From Microglena sp. YARC (lineage: Eukaryota; Chlorophyta; Chlorophyceae; Chlamydomonadales; Chlamydomonadaceae): DNA of 64,000 nt. The notes beneath the pieces were generated by a model. It had not been told where the DNA came from. It searched no databases and saw nothing but the letters and a program-made list of their open reading frames with translations. Numbering within the stretch: the stretch's first letter is position 1; each line of letters begins with the position of its first letter. This document shows, in pieces, positions 14,561 through 22,521 of this stretch. The translations under genes and the position numbers were made by a program. The DNA lies in contig CM039462.1 of NCBI GenBank assembly GCA_022414725.1, positions 4,084,265 to 4,148,264 of the forward strand. The letters are read 5' to 3'.

Positions 14561-16165
14561 ATGCGTCAGCATTTGAAGTGGGGGAAACATGATGACTGTG
14601 TTTATGACAGGGATGGAGGTGATGACATATGTGTAGCCCATTCCGTAACCCAGCCCCACGGGCACCCCATTATGATTGGGGTGGGGGTGATGTGTGTCTG
14701 TGTGGCCACCGGCCACACAGGCTACCGTACTAATATAATACATGTATATACCTCAGAATGTTTATATACGTATATGTATATTCACCTGCGTTTACAAACA
14801 TGCTTGATCCTAACCGCCAGTACTGATAGTCCTGGCTCATTTTTTTAGACCCAGTTCCTCCAATTAGTATCAGCCCATCTGCGTCAAAGCCAACTAGTGG
14901 GTTGTCCTCCAGGTCAGCCATCATCCTGCCAAGGTGAAGAATTGAAGAGATAGTTGTGTACTTGTATGTATAGTCAAGTCTTTGTAAGCAAGGAGTAACA
15001 TAGCAGCACAGTACTGTTCCCACCAAGTCTCCCACACATCCCATACCACCCCGAGTGTCCCCCACATACTCTGTCCCCCCCCTATCCTCCCATCGGCCTT
15101 CATCCTGACAAGGATGAAGATGTGAAAATACTTTTTGAGTTGTTGGCACTGTTTCATTTTTGGTCACTCATGGCAGCCTCCCGCCAGCTCCTTTAGCCAA
15201 CCACTGGTAAAATCCCCAAGCTTTCAGCTGCATTTGAATGCTTGTCACAGGGGGGGGGGAGGGGGGAAAAGTGAAATGCACCATCACAAAACAGTGCTGA
15301 GGCACCTTTCTGCAGACCCCCCCCCCCCCCCGGCTCCGGAACCCACTGTACAGCCACTATCTCAGCCACCACTTAGTGTTATGGTGTCTAATTAGGCTCA
15401 TTATACAGGGTTTTCAAAGGCCTATCCATTGAGGTTGGTCTAGAGACCGTTGGGAATGTTTAAATCATCATCATCAATGTTACATAGTTGGGTGGGGCTT
15501 GGGGGTCTGGGCCCCTAGGCCCCTCATATGCCCACCTTTAACACTGTGCAGAGGGGGTGCTACCCCCAAATATGTCAGCCCTTCTGGATAGCAGATTGTC
15601 AGCTTCAAGGTGCACTAGGCCGCACTGAAGCACTGGAAAGCTTACGATATGAGCTTGCAGATGCACTAGGTTGCCTAAGGTTTGGATGAAGAGAGAGCCC
15701 AGGGAGCCGCCTAGAAGCTGCTGCTTGCAGTTGAAAATAAAAGCATTGCACCGGGTACACAACAGCGGTTTGAGAGCATGCTGTCTGTGGCAACACTCTC
15801 ACAGTTTCACCAGCAATTCAACATAAGGGCAAAAGCCATAGCTGCCCCCCCACCCCCCCCACACACACCCCACCCCCACCCCCCCCCCCACCCCCCCCAC
15901 CCCTCACACACACACACCACCCCCACCACCCTGGACACCCTGCATCGTATCAAGCACAACCAGCCGTTGAATTGAATAGTTTAGGTGGCAACACACTCAC
16001 CGTTTGACCTGCAGCTCTACACCAGGGCAAATGCCATGGCTGCCCCCCCCCCACACACACACACACGCACACACACACTACCGTGTTATTCTGAGGGCTA
16101 GAAAAAAAGTGCCTGGAAAGCAGGAAAGTATATGATTTCTTCAAAATGTCAGATTTTCCCCTCGA

Positions 16166-16196
<31 letters not shown>

Positions 16197-16330
16197 ACAC
16201 CGCGCGGCCCCCAAACTTTGGAGGTCCAGCACTTGTTTTCTACTGGGCAAAATTAAGAGATAGAACCGGATTCTTCATCCACTTAATGATATATAAAAAG
16301 TTGGGAGATGGTGTCATTTTGGTTAAAAGT

Positions 16331-16361
<31 letters not shown>

Positions 16362-17984
16362 GGCTTGTCATATCAAAATTTCATACACATCAGCTAGCGT
16401 CAGTTTTCGCACACGGGTGGGTGAAAGGAGCTGCCTAGAAGCTGCTATGCGTAATCAAACAAATTAACAGTGGTCATTGGGTTATGTTATTGTGTTGTGT
16501 TGTGTTATTTGGTTATCTTATTGGGTTATGTTATTGCGACGCAAGCCTGATTTCAGGATTGTGGACTAGCACAGTATAGGGCGGAGTGAGGAGTTCAGGG
16601 GGCAGCGTGTCACACTGGTCGCACCAAGTCGCTAAATTTGAGACGCGTCCGACAAAGACAAACAGTGCCTATCATCCATTATCCAGGTATCATACATGAT
16701 TTCAAAACGCTATTTCCCCATATACCAGTCAGTAAGGAAGAGGCCAACAATTACATCACACTGCCATCGACAAGCAATTATTGACCCAAGACAAGCCCGC
16801 TCCACAATATCTAGGAGGGGTCTTCCAACTAATTCTCAAAATAAGATAGGAAATATTGCAAGCAAGCAACCAAGATTGCAGCTAGAAAGCAATATTGCTT
16901 GTACTAATGAAGATATCAATTGTTGCAAGGCAGGCTCCATTCAACAACCAACAACCAAGATAAAAACTAGGGTAGGGCCGACGTATGAAGGTATACTCAT
17001 AAATTTATAAGCTCATACGTATATATACGCCGCATATTTTTTCTTGAAACGTATGAGTATAGACGTATACATACGTATGAGTTCTACTTCGAAAAGTTCT
17101 CGGCACTTAACTTTCTTGGTTTTCATTCATTTTATCATTTAGATAGCTCATTGGAAAGCTGTTGACCTCCTCTGTCACAATCTGCAATGACATTAATCTT
17201 TCACACATACCATTTTGTTTAAATGTGGCCTACAGTTTGATTTAGATAGCCAGGATGGCACACATATCAGAGCGCCACCTAGCCTTCCATTCCACAAGCT
17301 GTGTTCCTACGTGGGGTTGAAGGATTGATAATGCAAGCCTAGTGCAATGTGAAGATGGACAATATTGCAATACAGTTATATATTTACATTATTATAACCT
17401 GTAGCCGACTCACAGAGCTGCCTAGAAGCTGCTGCACACATGGTCTGAAACCTGTAGCTGACTCACAGAGCTGCCTAGAAGGTGCTGCACACTTGGTCTG
17501 ATACCTGTAGCTGACTCATAGAGCTGCCTAGAAGCTGCAGCATACTTTGTCTGAAACCAGTAGCTGACTTAGAGAGCTGAGTATAAATAATGATGTGGAC
17601 ATGGACAATATTAATATATTATTGGCATTGAATGGATCCCTTAGATCGGCACCGCGCTTCTTGGTCGACGCGCTTTCTGGCCGTGATTTCTTTTCTAGAT
17701 TTTGACAACCTAAAATTGCCAGAATATATTTTTAAGAGTTGACATATGAAACCAATGAAATTAGCAACGCTGCAATATCTTAAAACCCATGAAAAAGTAT
17801 TGTCCCAAGAAGTGCAATAATTACTCATACGTTTTTATACGTTTATATGCATACGTTTATACGTTCATACAGCATATAAAAATGGAAATATACGTTTGCT
17901 TCCCAACCCTAATAAAACACAAATCACAATACAGCACTGTCTACGTAGAGTCTTCTTCACATCCCATACCACCTCAAGTGCCCC

Positions 17985-18017
<33 letters not shown>

Positions 18018-18790
18018 GTACCAGTCTGCAAAAAAGAAACCAACTACGAAGACAGCGATGTTTGCAGGACAGGCTCCCAGCTACAGCCGCCACCACCCAT
18101 TCCCCACACACCACCAATATATCAATCCACCATCCCTAAGACATTGTACTAGGACATGCGATGTCACCCTCAATCCCAATGTTTTTTTGTGCACGATGCG
18201 TTGCAAAGTGAGCGACTCGGTGCGACCCTAGCTAGTGCGGCGCACTGCCCCCCAACCCCCCCAGGGATCTACGCCTCTCGCTCTACCCTATACTGTGCTA
18301 CACCACAATCCTGAAATCAGGCTTGCATCACAACTTTTTCTACACGGTGGGGGGGAAAACAGTGCCCTACTCTCCTTCATACCAGTCTGCAAGGAAGAGA
18401 CCCATAATTAAGATAACAATGTTTGCGAGGCAGGCTCCATTTAACAAACAAGAAAATAACAAAATATCCCAATACTGCACTATCTCCTTCACATCCCACA
18501 CCAAGCCATGTGCCTCCACATCCCCTGCCACCCCCAACCCCCTCTCGTACCAGTCTGCAAGGAAGAGACCAACAATGAAGACAACAATGTTTGCGAGGCA
18601 GGCTCCATTCAACAGCCAGGAGTTTATCCTCTCTTTTGGCCACTTGCGTTCTTTCTCCAGATTGCACTGCTGCATATGGTGCTGCTGCATCTGTTCTTCA
18701 TTCCGCCTGCATAGAAAGAGGCAAAGAGGAATAAGAATTGTAACAAAAACTACTGCATCACTCAATTCACTCAATTGCCAGCTTGCCGCA

Positions 18791-18852
<62 letters not shown>

Positions 18853-19544
18853 CTTCTCTTTCTTTACCGCTGCTGCCATGAATTTATCATTAAAATTACT
18901 TCTGAGTATAGCCTGTTATCATGTTTAGGTGTCGACAGGAGAAGAAGAATAATTAGTAATTGTTTTTAGATGCCTTCAGGTGTCTACCCGTCTCCAGAAT
19001 GCAATTCGTCCCCCCGTGCGACGCCATAGAAACCAGTAATAGTAGAACCTCACAAATTCAACCACATGACTTCCAGCCTGTGTATAAAGAGAATGTCCCG
19101 GGCATGACTTAAGATCACTTGAACAAACCCACACAGGCGTACGTGGCCCATTTTTGTGTCAACTGCAAGGGCATCCAAAGAACATTATAATGTAAAATCA
19201 TGATATGTTGAAACTCAAACCAATGGTACTGTACTAGTGTTCATTATATTTGATGAAGTGCTCCAGGGTTCCGTACTCCTTATGGGGTGTAGCTGTCCGC
19301 ATAAAACAATCCCCCCCTCCCCTTCTAACACACACACACACTAAGAAATCCCACTGGATTTGGAGGAGTGCAGCCCATGGAGGAGGGTGGGTCTGAGTCT
19401 GTTGCGTTGACTTCACCTGCACCTCACCAGAGATCGGTACTACGTCCAAGTTCACGCATGGTTTTCTTACCGCTCCTGGTCTACTGACTGCCAATACGCT
19501 GCTGAACCGCCAAGCTCGACAGCTTCCTGACGGGGGCTCGACAT
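3801..19544 (-). CDS. Rhomboid-like intramembrane protein, probably catalytically inactive
   Basis: Nine exons, 5' to 3': 19544-19471, 18706-18551, 14925-14786, 8817-8734, 7902-7807, 7071-6878, 5824-5690, 4996-4883 and 3884-3801. All introns are GT-AG, all phases join, and the sum is 1077 nt (358 aa plus TGA). The order is a cytosolic Gln-rich N-terminus, TM1 (about 55-77), the rhomboid WR motif (Trp113-Arg114), TM2 with FVNAGVVSVWFN, further TMs, the serine motif TAGASGP (Ser179), TM6 IDNSGNTIALVAGF, a last TM (257-281), a luminal Cys-rich segment C-T-P-S-N-V-W-N-C (296-304) and an acidic tail VVDSSDEEDS. Rhomboids are Ser-His intramembrane proteases. Here Ser179 and Asn131 are kept, but the TM6 His position (family FAHIGGF) reads IALVAGF (Leu232), and the L1/TM2 histidines are Asn122 and Ser127. 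Proteolysis is therefore unlikely and an iRhom-like role is inferred. Introns hold exon echoes and two Helitrons. Exon choice for residues 152-184 rests on the copy that carries GASG. Confidence 0.86.
3970..4060 (-). repeat. Echo of rhomboid exon 9
   Basis: The segment near 3988-4018 reads AGAGTCAACTACAAGTTCCT, almost identical to 3821-3840 in the last exon. It is a degenerate copy just upstream (in sense) of the coding exon, and its frame is broken. Confidence 0.7.
4086..4265. repeat. Tandem repeat of about 90 bp (2-3 units)
   Basis: TTGCCCCCTG ... CCAGGCGCATTAATTGGAAG occurs twice in full, and a third TTGCCCCCTG starts at about 4252. It lies in the last rhomboid intron. Confidence 0.8.
4512..4705. 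mobile_element. MITE family with CAGCTTCTAGGCAGC ends (copy 1)
   Basis: The left end GGGTACGAGCAGCAGCTTCT and the right end GGAGCTGCCTGGAAGCTGCT form inverted repeats around a body of about 150 bp. The same end sequence marks many elements across the window, near 6095-6290, 15580-15745, 25196-25390, 25433-25620, 26605-26790, 41170-41315, 42020-42110 (one end) and 51795-51965. All coding-looking frames in these copies are repeat artefacts. Confidence 0.75.
5045..5440 (-). repeat. Echoes of rhomboid exon 8
   Basis: Two degenerate copies of exon 8 and its acceptor region. One (about 5055-5140) repeats CACAGCTGC ... GGCTCGCTCTTTCATGCATCG. The other (about 5383-5440) repeats only the acceptor side, CCCACTGCAAGCCAGGCAGG. 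Between them is a (TTG)n-rich stretch at about 5138-5275. Confidence 0.8.
5138..5275. repeat. (TTG)n microsatellite
   Basis: Imperfect run of TTG and TTGTTG triplets in a rhomboid intron. The Gln/Asn or Val/Cys-rich frames it opens are not genes. Confidence 0.9.
5475..5655 (-). repeat. Echoes of rhomboid exon 7
   Basis: Copies of the 3' half of exon 7 lie downstream in sense. Positions 5609-5650 repeat GGCTTGTCTACGTTAAGGCT ... GCCGATGATGATGG, and about 5478-5500 repeats GGCTTGTCCACGTTAA. Compare GGCGTGTCCACATTAAGGCC in the exon itself (5712-5731). Confidence 0.8.
5960..6075 (-). repeat. Echo of rhomboid exon 6 (3' half)
   Basis: About 100 bp matching the 3' half of exon 6 (6887-6985) at roughly 80-85 percent by eye. 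It includes CATAAAGCCAGTCACCAAGG and TATGGAGTTGCCGCTAT. In sense it lies downstream of the real exon and contains a stop-generating change. Confidence 0.85.
6095..6290. mobile_element. MITE family CAGCTTCTAGGCAGC (copy 2)
   Basis: Left end GGGCTACACGTAGCAGCTTC with TAGACAGCTCC; right end GCTGGAAACTGCCATGCGTAGC. The body shares the GGCATTCCAATGCAGCTGAC type of sequence with other copies. Confidence 0.7.
6452..6599. mobile_element. MITE with TAGGGAxCGGCA ends (copy 2)
   Basis: Starts TAGGGACCGGCATATCATAT and ends CACACTGCCGTTCCCTA, giving clear terminal inverted repeats. It is 148 bp with a central TCATATGATATCGTATAGGA. The flanks are compatible with a TA target duplication. Confidence 0.75.
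7130..7260 (-). repeat. Echo of rhomboid exon 6 (5' end) and adjoining G/C tract
   Basis: Positions 7195-7260 repeat the acceptor and first 60 bases of exon 6 (in sense TTTTTCAG followed by GTGGCAGTCTGGCGTTGTGG). Between it and the real exon is a G-rich run on the plus strand (7131-7161), which in sense is a C run about 60 nt upstream of the true acceptor. Confidence 0.85.
7400..7795 (-). repeat. Echoes of rhomboid exon 5, downstream side
   Basis: At least two degenerate copies of exon 5 (around 7480-7620 and 7650-7760). Each has the sense sequence GTGGTTTCTGC(A/G)AACAT and GCATCTACAAGG or CGTGTTCAAGG. They carry stop codons and lack an intact GASG codon run. Confidence 0.8.
8020..8310 (-). 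repeat. Echoes of rhomboid exon 5, upstream side
   Basis: Three copies of the first 60 bases of exon 5 (sense CATTTGTCTATGTCACCAGT), near 7975-8030, 8105-8170 and 8240-8303. They are separated by G/C-rich spacers and read into non-coding sequence after the ANIG codons. Confidence 0.88.
8313..8343. repeat. Poly-G tract (31 bases)
   Basis: Uninterrupted run of 31 G. In the sense of the rhomboid gene it is a C run about 10 nt upstream of an exon-5 echo acceptor. Confidence 0.97.
8440..8685 (-). repeat. Echoes of rhomboid exon 4 end and donor
   Basis: Three copies of the exon 4 / intron 4 junction (real one at 8725-8765), near 8448-8480, 8545-8580 and 8650-8680. All resemble CCTAATGCCCAYGGAGACAG followed by ATAGCTGCCGATG. 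Confidence 0.8.
9245..9640 (+). other. Low-complexity open frame, probably not a gene
   Basis: An open frame of about 118 codons contains a short tandem (GGTGGCACCCCTGATGG / GGTGGCACCCCTGACCC) giving Gly-Thr-Pro repeats, then an acidic Ser/Pro stretch. I recognise no domain and see no convincing splice partners. It sits in rhomboid intron 3. Confidence 0.3.
10087..10729. mobile_element. AT-rich TIR element (CGTACTGACAGC ends)
   Basis: Begins CGTACTGACAGCAAAATTTC and ends with the reverse complement ATTTTGCTGTCAGTACG. It is 643 bp and flanked by TATATA on both sides. The interior is AT-rich and non-coding. A second partial copy in inverse orientation lies at 13641-13733, so copies bracket the Helitron pair. 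Confidence 0.75.
10755..12207 (+). mobile_element. Helitron-like element H1
   Basis: It starts with TC (TCATGGTCGTGG) next to a TA repeat. It ends with a short hairpin (GTGGCC-ACC-GGCCAC, 12176-12190), 13 nt and then CTAG at 12204-12207, followed by (TA)n. The 5' TC, 3' hairpin plus CTRR and insertion between A and T are the Helitron hallmarks. Inside, 11080-11340 reads an Arg/Ala/Glu-rich frame (RRARNTASQRSKRACQSKED and onward). From family memory this resembles the repetitive N-terminal region of some Helitron helicase proteins. There is no Rep or helicase domain, so it is non-autonomous. Confidence 0.75.
12208..12223. repeat. (TA)8 at the centre of the Helitron palindrome
   Basis: Sixteen bases of TA separate the CTAG termini of H1 and H2. 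The surrounding bases (about 12176-12255) form a near-perfect palindrome because the two termini are inverted copies. Confidence 0.95.
12224..13617 (-). mobile_element. Helitron-like element H2, inverted
   Basis: A mirror copy of H1. On the minus strand it begins TCATGGTCGTGGTGGTCGTG at 13617 and ends with the same hairpin and CTAG at 12224. The minus-strand frame near 13340-12700 matches the H1 remnant (for example FISRMRTFAMPSHR and LTEYQLGHCTR) but has stops and shifts. It holds a (CA)n run near 12374-12402. Confidence 0.75.
13734..14733 (+). mobile_element. Helitron-like 3' end with unexplained body
   Basis: The right end (14701-14733) has the family hairpin GTGGCCACCGGCCAC and ends in CTAA before TATA. 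G-rich body sequence like that of H1 runs from about 14385. The 5' limit is unclear. Between about 13800 and 14380 the DNA does not match the other copies and contains small open frames on both strands. It could be captured sequence, but I cannot identify it. Confidence 0.5.
14505..14557. repeat. Poly-G tract (53 bases)
   Basis: The longest homopolymer in the window. The length may be affected by sequencing or assembly. Confidence 0.95.
15085..15130 (-). repeat. Echo of rhomboid exon 3 acceptor
   Basis: In sense, CACATCTTCATCCTTGTCAG followed by GATGAAGGCCGATGGGAGG repeats the exon 3 acceptor and first codons (14941-14905). Confidence 0.75.
15580..15745. mobile_element. MITE family CAGCTTCTAGGCAGC (copy)
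   Basis: The right end GCCGCCTAGAAGCTGCTGCT at about 15708-15727 and an internal GCTTCAAGGTGCACTAGG match the family. The left end is weak. Confidence 0.55.
16333..16360. repeat. Poly-C tract (28 bases)
   Basis: Uninterrupted C run in rhomboid intron 2. Further C-rich/(CA)n stretches lie at 15841-15920, 16043-16080 and 16166-16200. Confidence 0.95.
16545..16670 (-). repeat. Dispersed repeat, GCGAC/AATCCTGAAATCAGGC family
   Basis: It matches 18180-18335 in inverse orientation and 50155-50345. Shared pieces include AATCCTGAAATCAGGCTTGC and GCGACTCGGTGCGACC. It is non-coding and its class is unknown. Confidence 0.65.
16720..16960 (-). repeat. Echo of rhomboid exon 2 (fragment 1)
   Basis: Pieces of exon 2 are recognisable: GTCAGTAAGGAAGAGGCCAA at the donor side and GCAAGGCAGGCTCCATTCAA near 16925-16945. 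About 180 bp of other DNA separates them. Confidence 0.7.
16968..17911. mobile_element. hAT-like non-autonomous element, copy 1
   Basis: Starts TAGGGTAGGGCCG and ends CTTCCCAACCCTA. It is 944 bp and rich in ATACGT-type repeats near both ends. The flanks ATAAAAAC (left) and ATAAAACA (right) are a near-match 8-bp target duplication, as expected for hAT. It contains three copies of a 57-bp unit with GAGCTGCCTAGAAGCTGC at about 17400-17570. It is a sibling of 57647-58743. Confidence 0.75.
17970..18075 (-). repeat. Echo of rhomboid exon 2 (fragment 2) with a G/C tract
   Basis: The sense sequence GCTGGGAGCCTGTCCTGCAA through to GCAGACTG and GTACGAG repeats the second half of exon 2 with its donor. 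A 30-base tract (plus-strand C, 17986-18015) starts 7 nt after that donor in sense. Confidence 0.85.
18180..18335 (+). repeat. Dispersed repeat, GCGAC/AATCCTGAAATCAGGC family
   Basis: Copy with GCGACTCGGTGCGACCCTAG and CAATCCTGAAATCAGGCTTG. Compare 16545-16670 and 50155-50345. Confidence 0.65.
18368..18450 (-). repeat. Echo of rhomboid exon 2 (fragment 3)
   Basis: Nearly identical to the last 70 bases of exon 2 (GGAGCCTGCCTCGCAAACAT) with the donor GTATGA. It is the least decayed echo and could still act as an alternative 5' splice site. Confidence 0.88.
18794..18848. repeat. (TC)n microsatellite
   Basis: About 27 TC dinucleotides, 88 bp upstream in sense of rhomboid exon 2. Confidence 0.97.
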
Positions 19545-21666
19545 CGTGACTTGGGTCGCACCCGGTCGCACCCTTGTCTACTAGCTTTGGATCTCCTCCG
19601 GGTCAATGCAAAACATGGGTTTCTCAGATTGACTCTGCCCTCAGTTTATGGCCGACACCAAAGCCTTGGCCGAAAGAGGGTGGTGCTATTGTTATTCCCG
19701 AGTGATTGTCCGGTCCAGAGTTCCTTGGAATCATCAGCTCGTGTGCCTGCGTAGTTCGGACATGTTTAGGGCCATGCAACAGCACCAGGCCCGGTTCAGA
19801 TCGATCGAGTCGAATCAAATGAAATGTTCGTTGTTCGAGCTTCAACTAATAGATTGAAGAGTTCAATGCACCGGGGCTGGTGAACGGATGTGAGGATATG
19901 GGACAGTGACGCGTCCGCATAATGCACCGGTAAGCTCAGTGTGGTCTCAACCAAATCAGTTGCAGGTTGGTTGGTTGGTTGGATTGGGACCCCCAGACTG
20001 CGCGCCTGTGAGGAACCTGGTGAGGAACATGCATGGTATGCTCCAGGAGGGGGTAGCTACCCGGGTAGCTAGGGCAAAAATTCACTTCTAGCACGTCTCT
20101 TAAGCCGGTTTTCGCCAAGCTGGAACGCGTTTTTTTTGTAGATCTTCAGTTGACAACGTCGTGGTGAAGCATCGCAAAATCAGCGTTCCAATTCGGTGAA
20201 AACGTCCAAATGTTGGCTTGGACATGGCTAAAAAGGCCGGAAAACGAAACGTATAAGGTACTCCTTGTACACTTTTTCCGAGCCATTTTTTCTCGACTTA
20301 CAATACATACAACTGCATACAACCAAATGTTTAACGCTGGCAAAAAAATAAAATTTCCATATTTGGAATACAGACTAGAAAAGGTAGTTGTGGTACATTT
20401 TGCCCCCAAATTTGCCCAAATGGGCACAAATATCATGTTTAAGGAGTCTCATTCTAGATGGAAACACTACCCAAGTTGGTAATCACTAGTTTGCACCCTC
20501 CCAGCATATTCTAACTAGATAGATTTGGTGTAGAAGTTGAGAAGACCATCCATTTGACCATGTACCAAGCCAGGCCATTCCCGGCCCTTACAGGCTGGCA
20601 TACAGACAGGCTGGCGTCTTCTGGCGCTTGTGACTCGTGCTCATGGCGTCAATTGTCATCAAAGGGCGCGTAGGTCGAACACCCGGGGCTGTTATAGACT
20701 TCTAGAAGACTCATCCAGAAGACTCCGTCCATGCCCTAACTTGCAGTTACTTGCTAACCCTAGCTGACTTTGGTACTGATGGAGGTGCGATGATGAATGG
20801 GAGGCAGACGCGAAATTAGATATGCATGGTGCGATTTTGCCCAGGGCCTTGTCGTCAAACTAGAGATTTGGGGTGCAATGAGCAAGGCCCAAATACGACC
20901 TGAAAACGCACCAGGCTAAAATGCACTTTCCGCTGAATCGCACCCTAAACACAACCCTGATATACAGAACTACCGTCTCTAGCCACCAGTTTGCTTCCTT
21001 TTTTCGACTGATCCTAGTTTTGATTTCCAGATTTCTGGGGGCAACTACAAACCTCTCAAGCTTCCATGCTTCCTGTTGTATAAAATGTGATTATAGGTAG
21101 GCTGTGTTGCTGTCCTGTCACAGCAATGATTTGTGGAGTTGATGTAACGAACCTTCTCTCTCAGGGCCGGTTTGCTTGTCGGTGTGAAATGGGTTGAGGC
21201 GGAGGCCCGACTAGTTCTGCATCCACTACCGTACAATCGTACATGTGAATATGTGATGAGCTCAGATTTTGATAGGAATGGATACCTATGATCCCTTTTA
21301 TTCAGCATCACAATAAAACTCATCCACGCTGACTTAGAAAGTATTTTCTCGCTCTTTAGTGTTACATTCTAGGGATAGCCCCAAAGGCTAAAACGATAAT
21401 AGACTTCACGAACTTGGATTCTCAATCTGTTATATCTGCAGGAGGATCTTACTGAGCACTTTTAACCTTAACCACACATGATGGGCACGGAGGGCCTGGT
21501 TTTTGTGATATGCAGTACTATGTTTTTACGAACATCTATCATCCTCATGTTACAATGATTCCTCTTCTGTCTAAAACATAGTCTAGCCACTATGGGGCAC
21601 TATCGCGAACTATAATGAAGCCGCTAGGTGTTAAAAAGGGTGTCGCGGAAGCTGGGGAGTGTACAT

Positions 21667-21757
21667 TACCTTAGCCTTAGCTTAGCTTAGCTTAGCTTAG
21701 CTTAGCCTTACATTACCCTAGCTTAACTTACCTTAGCCTTACCTTACCTTAGCTGGG
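21667..21757. repeat. TTAGC/CTTAC short tandem repeat
   Basis: Runs such as CTTAGCTTAGCTTAGCTTAG followed by variants CCTTAC and CCTTAGC. They are interstitial and too irregular to call telomeric. Confidence 0.85.
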
Positions 21758-21779
21758 GAGTGTACATCAGGGTAGTGCA

Positions 21780-22012
21780 GGACGCAGTGTCCTGCGTCGC
21801 AGGACGCAACATGGGGAGGGTCCGTTGCTTCCAAGGCGCAGGTTTAGGATGTTGGTTGCGTCTCACCCATCAGTTGATTGGCCTACCACCACTCCGTTTC
21901 CGTGGGCTACGGGTTATGTGGAGTTGTTGACAGTGGGACGCAGCCTACGCATTTGACTGCGTCCCAGGACGCAACCTACCGAATTAGGGTGCGTCCCAGG
22001 ACGCAACCCCTG
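21780..22012. repeat. Dispersed GCGTCCCAGGACGCAAC motifs
   Basis: Three or four copies of an imperfect palindrome GCGTCCCAGGACGC / GCGTCGCAGGACGCAAC within 230 bp, 0.5 kb upstream of the SGNH start. Either a repeat or a cluster of binding sites; undecided. Confidence 0.6.
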
Positions 22013-22521
22013 GGGTCCGTTTGAAGTACCCTGGTGTACATTACCTCATGGTGAGGAATAGCCGCGGCGTCCAGCTCGGGGATGCCTCGCGACTGGATAC
22101 CGCTCGCGGTGGGTTGGCATTGGCGGCAGGGGGAGCAGACATCCTGGCGCTCTGACGACGAGGGACGCTTGAAGTCATTGGCGAAGAACTCAATACCGGT
22201 ACATCAGTCACGGACCCCTATGTCACAGACAGACCCGTCTGCGCCGGTCCGCGCTTGTATTTTGAAAGAGGTAACTGACACGCTCTGCGGCTTAAAGGCG
22301 CTACGGCCCCCTACAGTAGCGTGTTACACTTACGCGCCCCCCCGTTAGTGTGCTCGCCAGTCATTGTGCACTTACTATCTTTCCCACTTGCTCTTCAGTC
22401 AAGGAAGCAAAGCGTTTGAATCGAATGTTTGTCTGCATTCAGAAGCCCATAGGTCCCAAACTGCGCCTCTGAATTTCTAATCTAACGCAGACGCAGTTCG
22501 AGACTATCCTGCTCGATTCAT

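Larger units (their letters stand above)
19545..22521. other. Divergent intergenic region, rhomboid / SGNH
   Basis: No convincing gene. This 3-kb gap must hold the promoters of both divergent genes, but I cannot point to a core promoter motif. It contains (TTGG)n at about 19964-19981, a TTAGC-type repeat at 21667-21757, and palindromic GCGTCC/GGACGC repeats at 21780-22012. Confidence 0.6.

Noticed and set aside
21667..21757. TTAGC runs as an interstitial telomere.
   Set aside because: The units are irregular (TTAGC, CCTTAC, CCTTAGC) and do not match a standard telomere repeat; no subtelomeric context.
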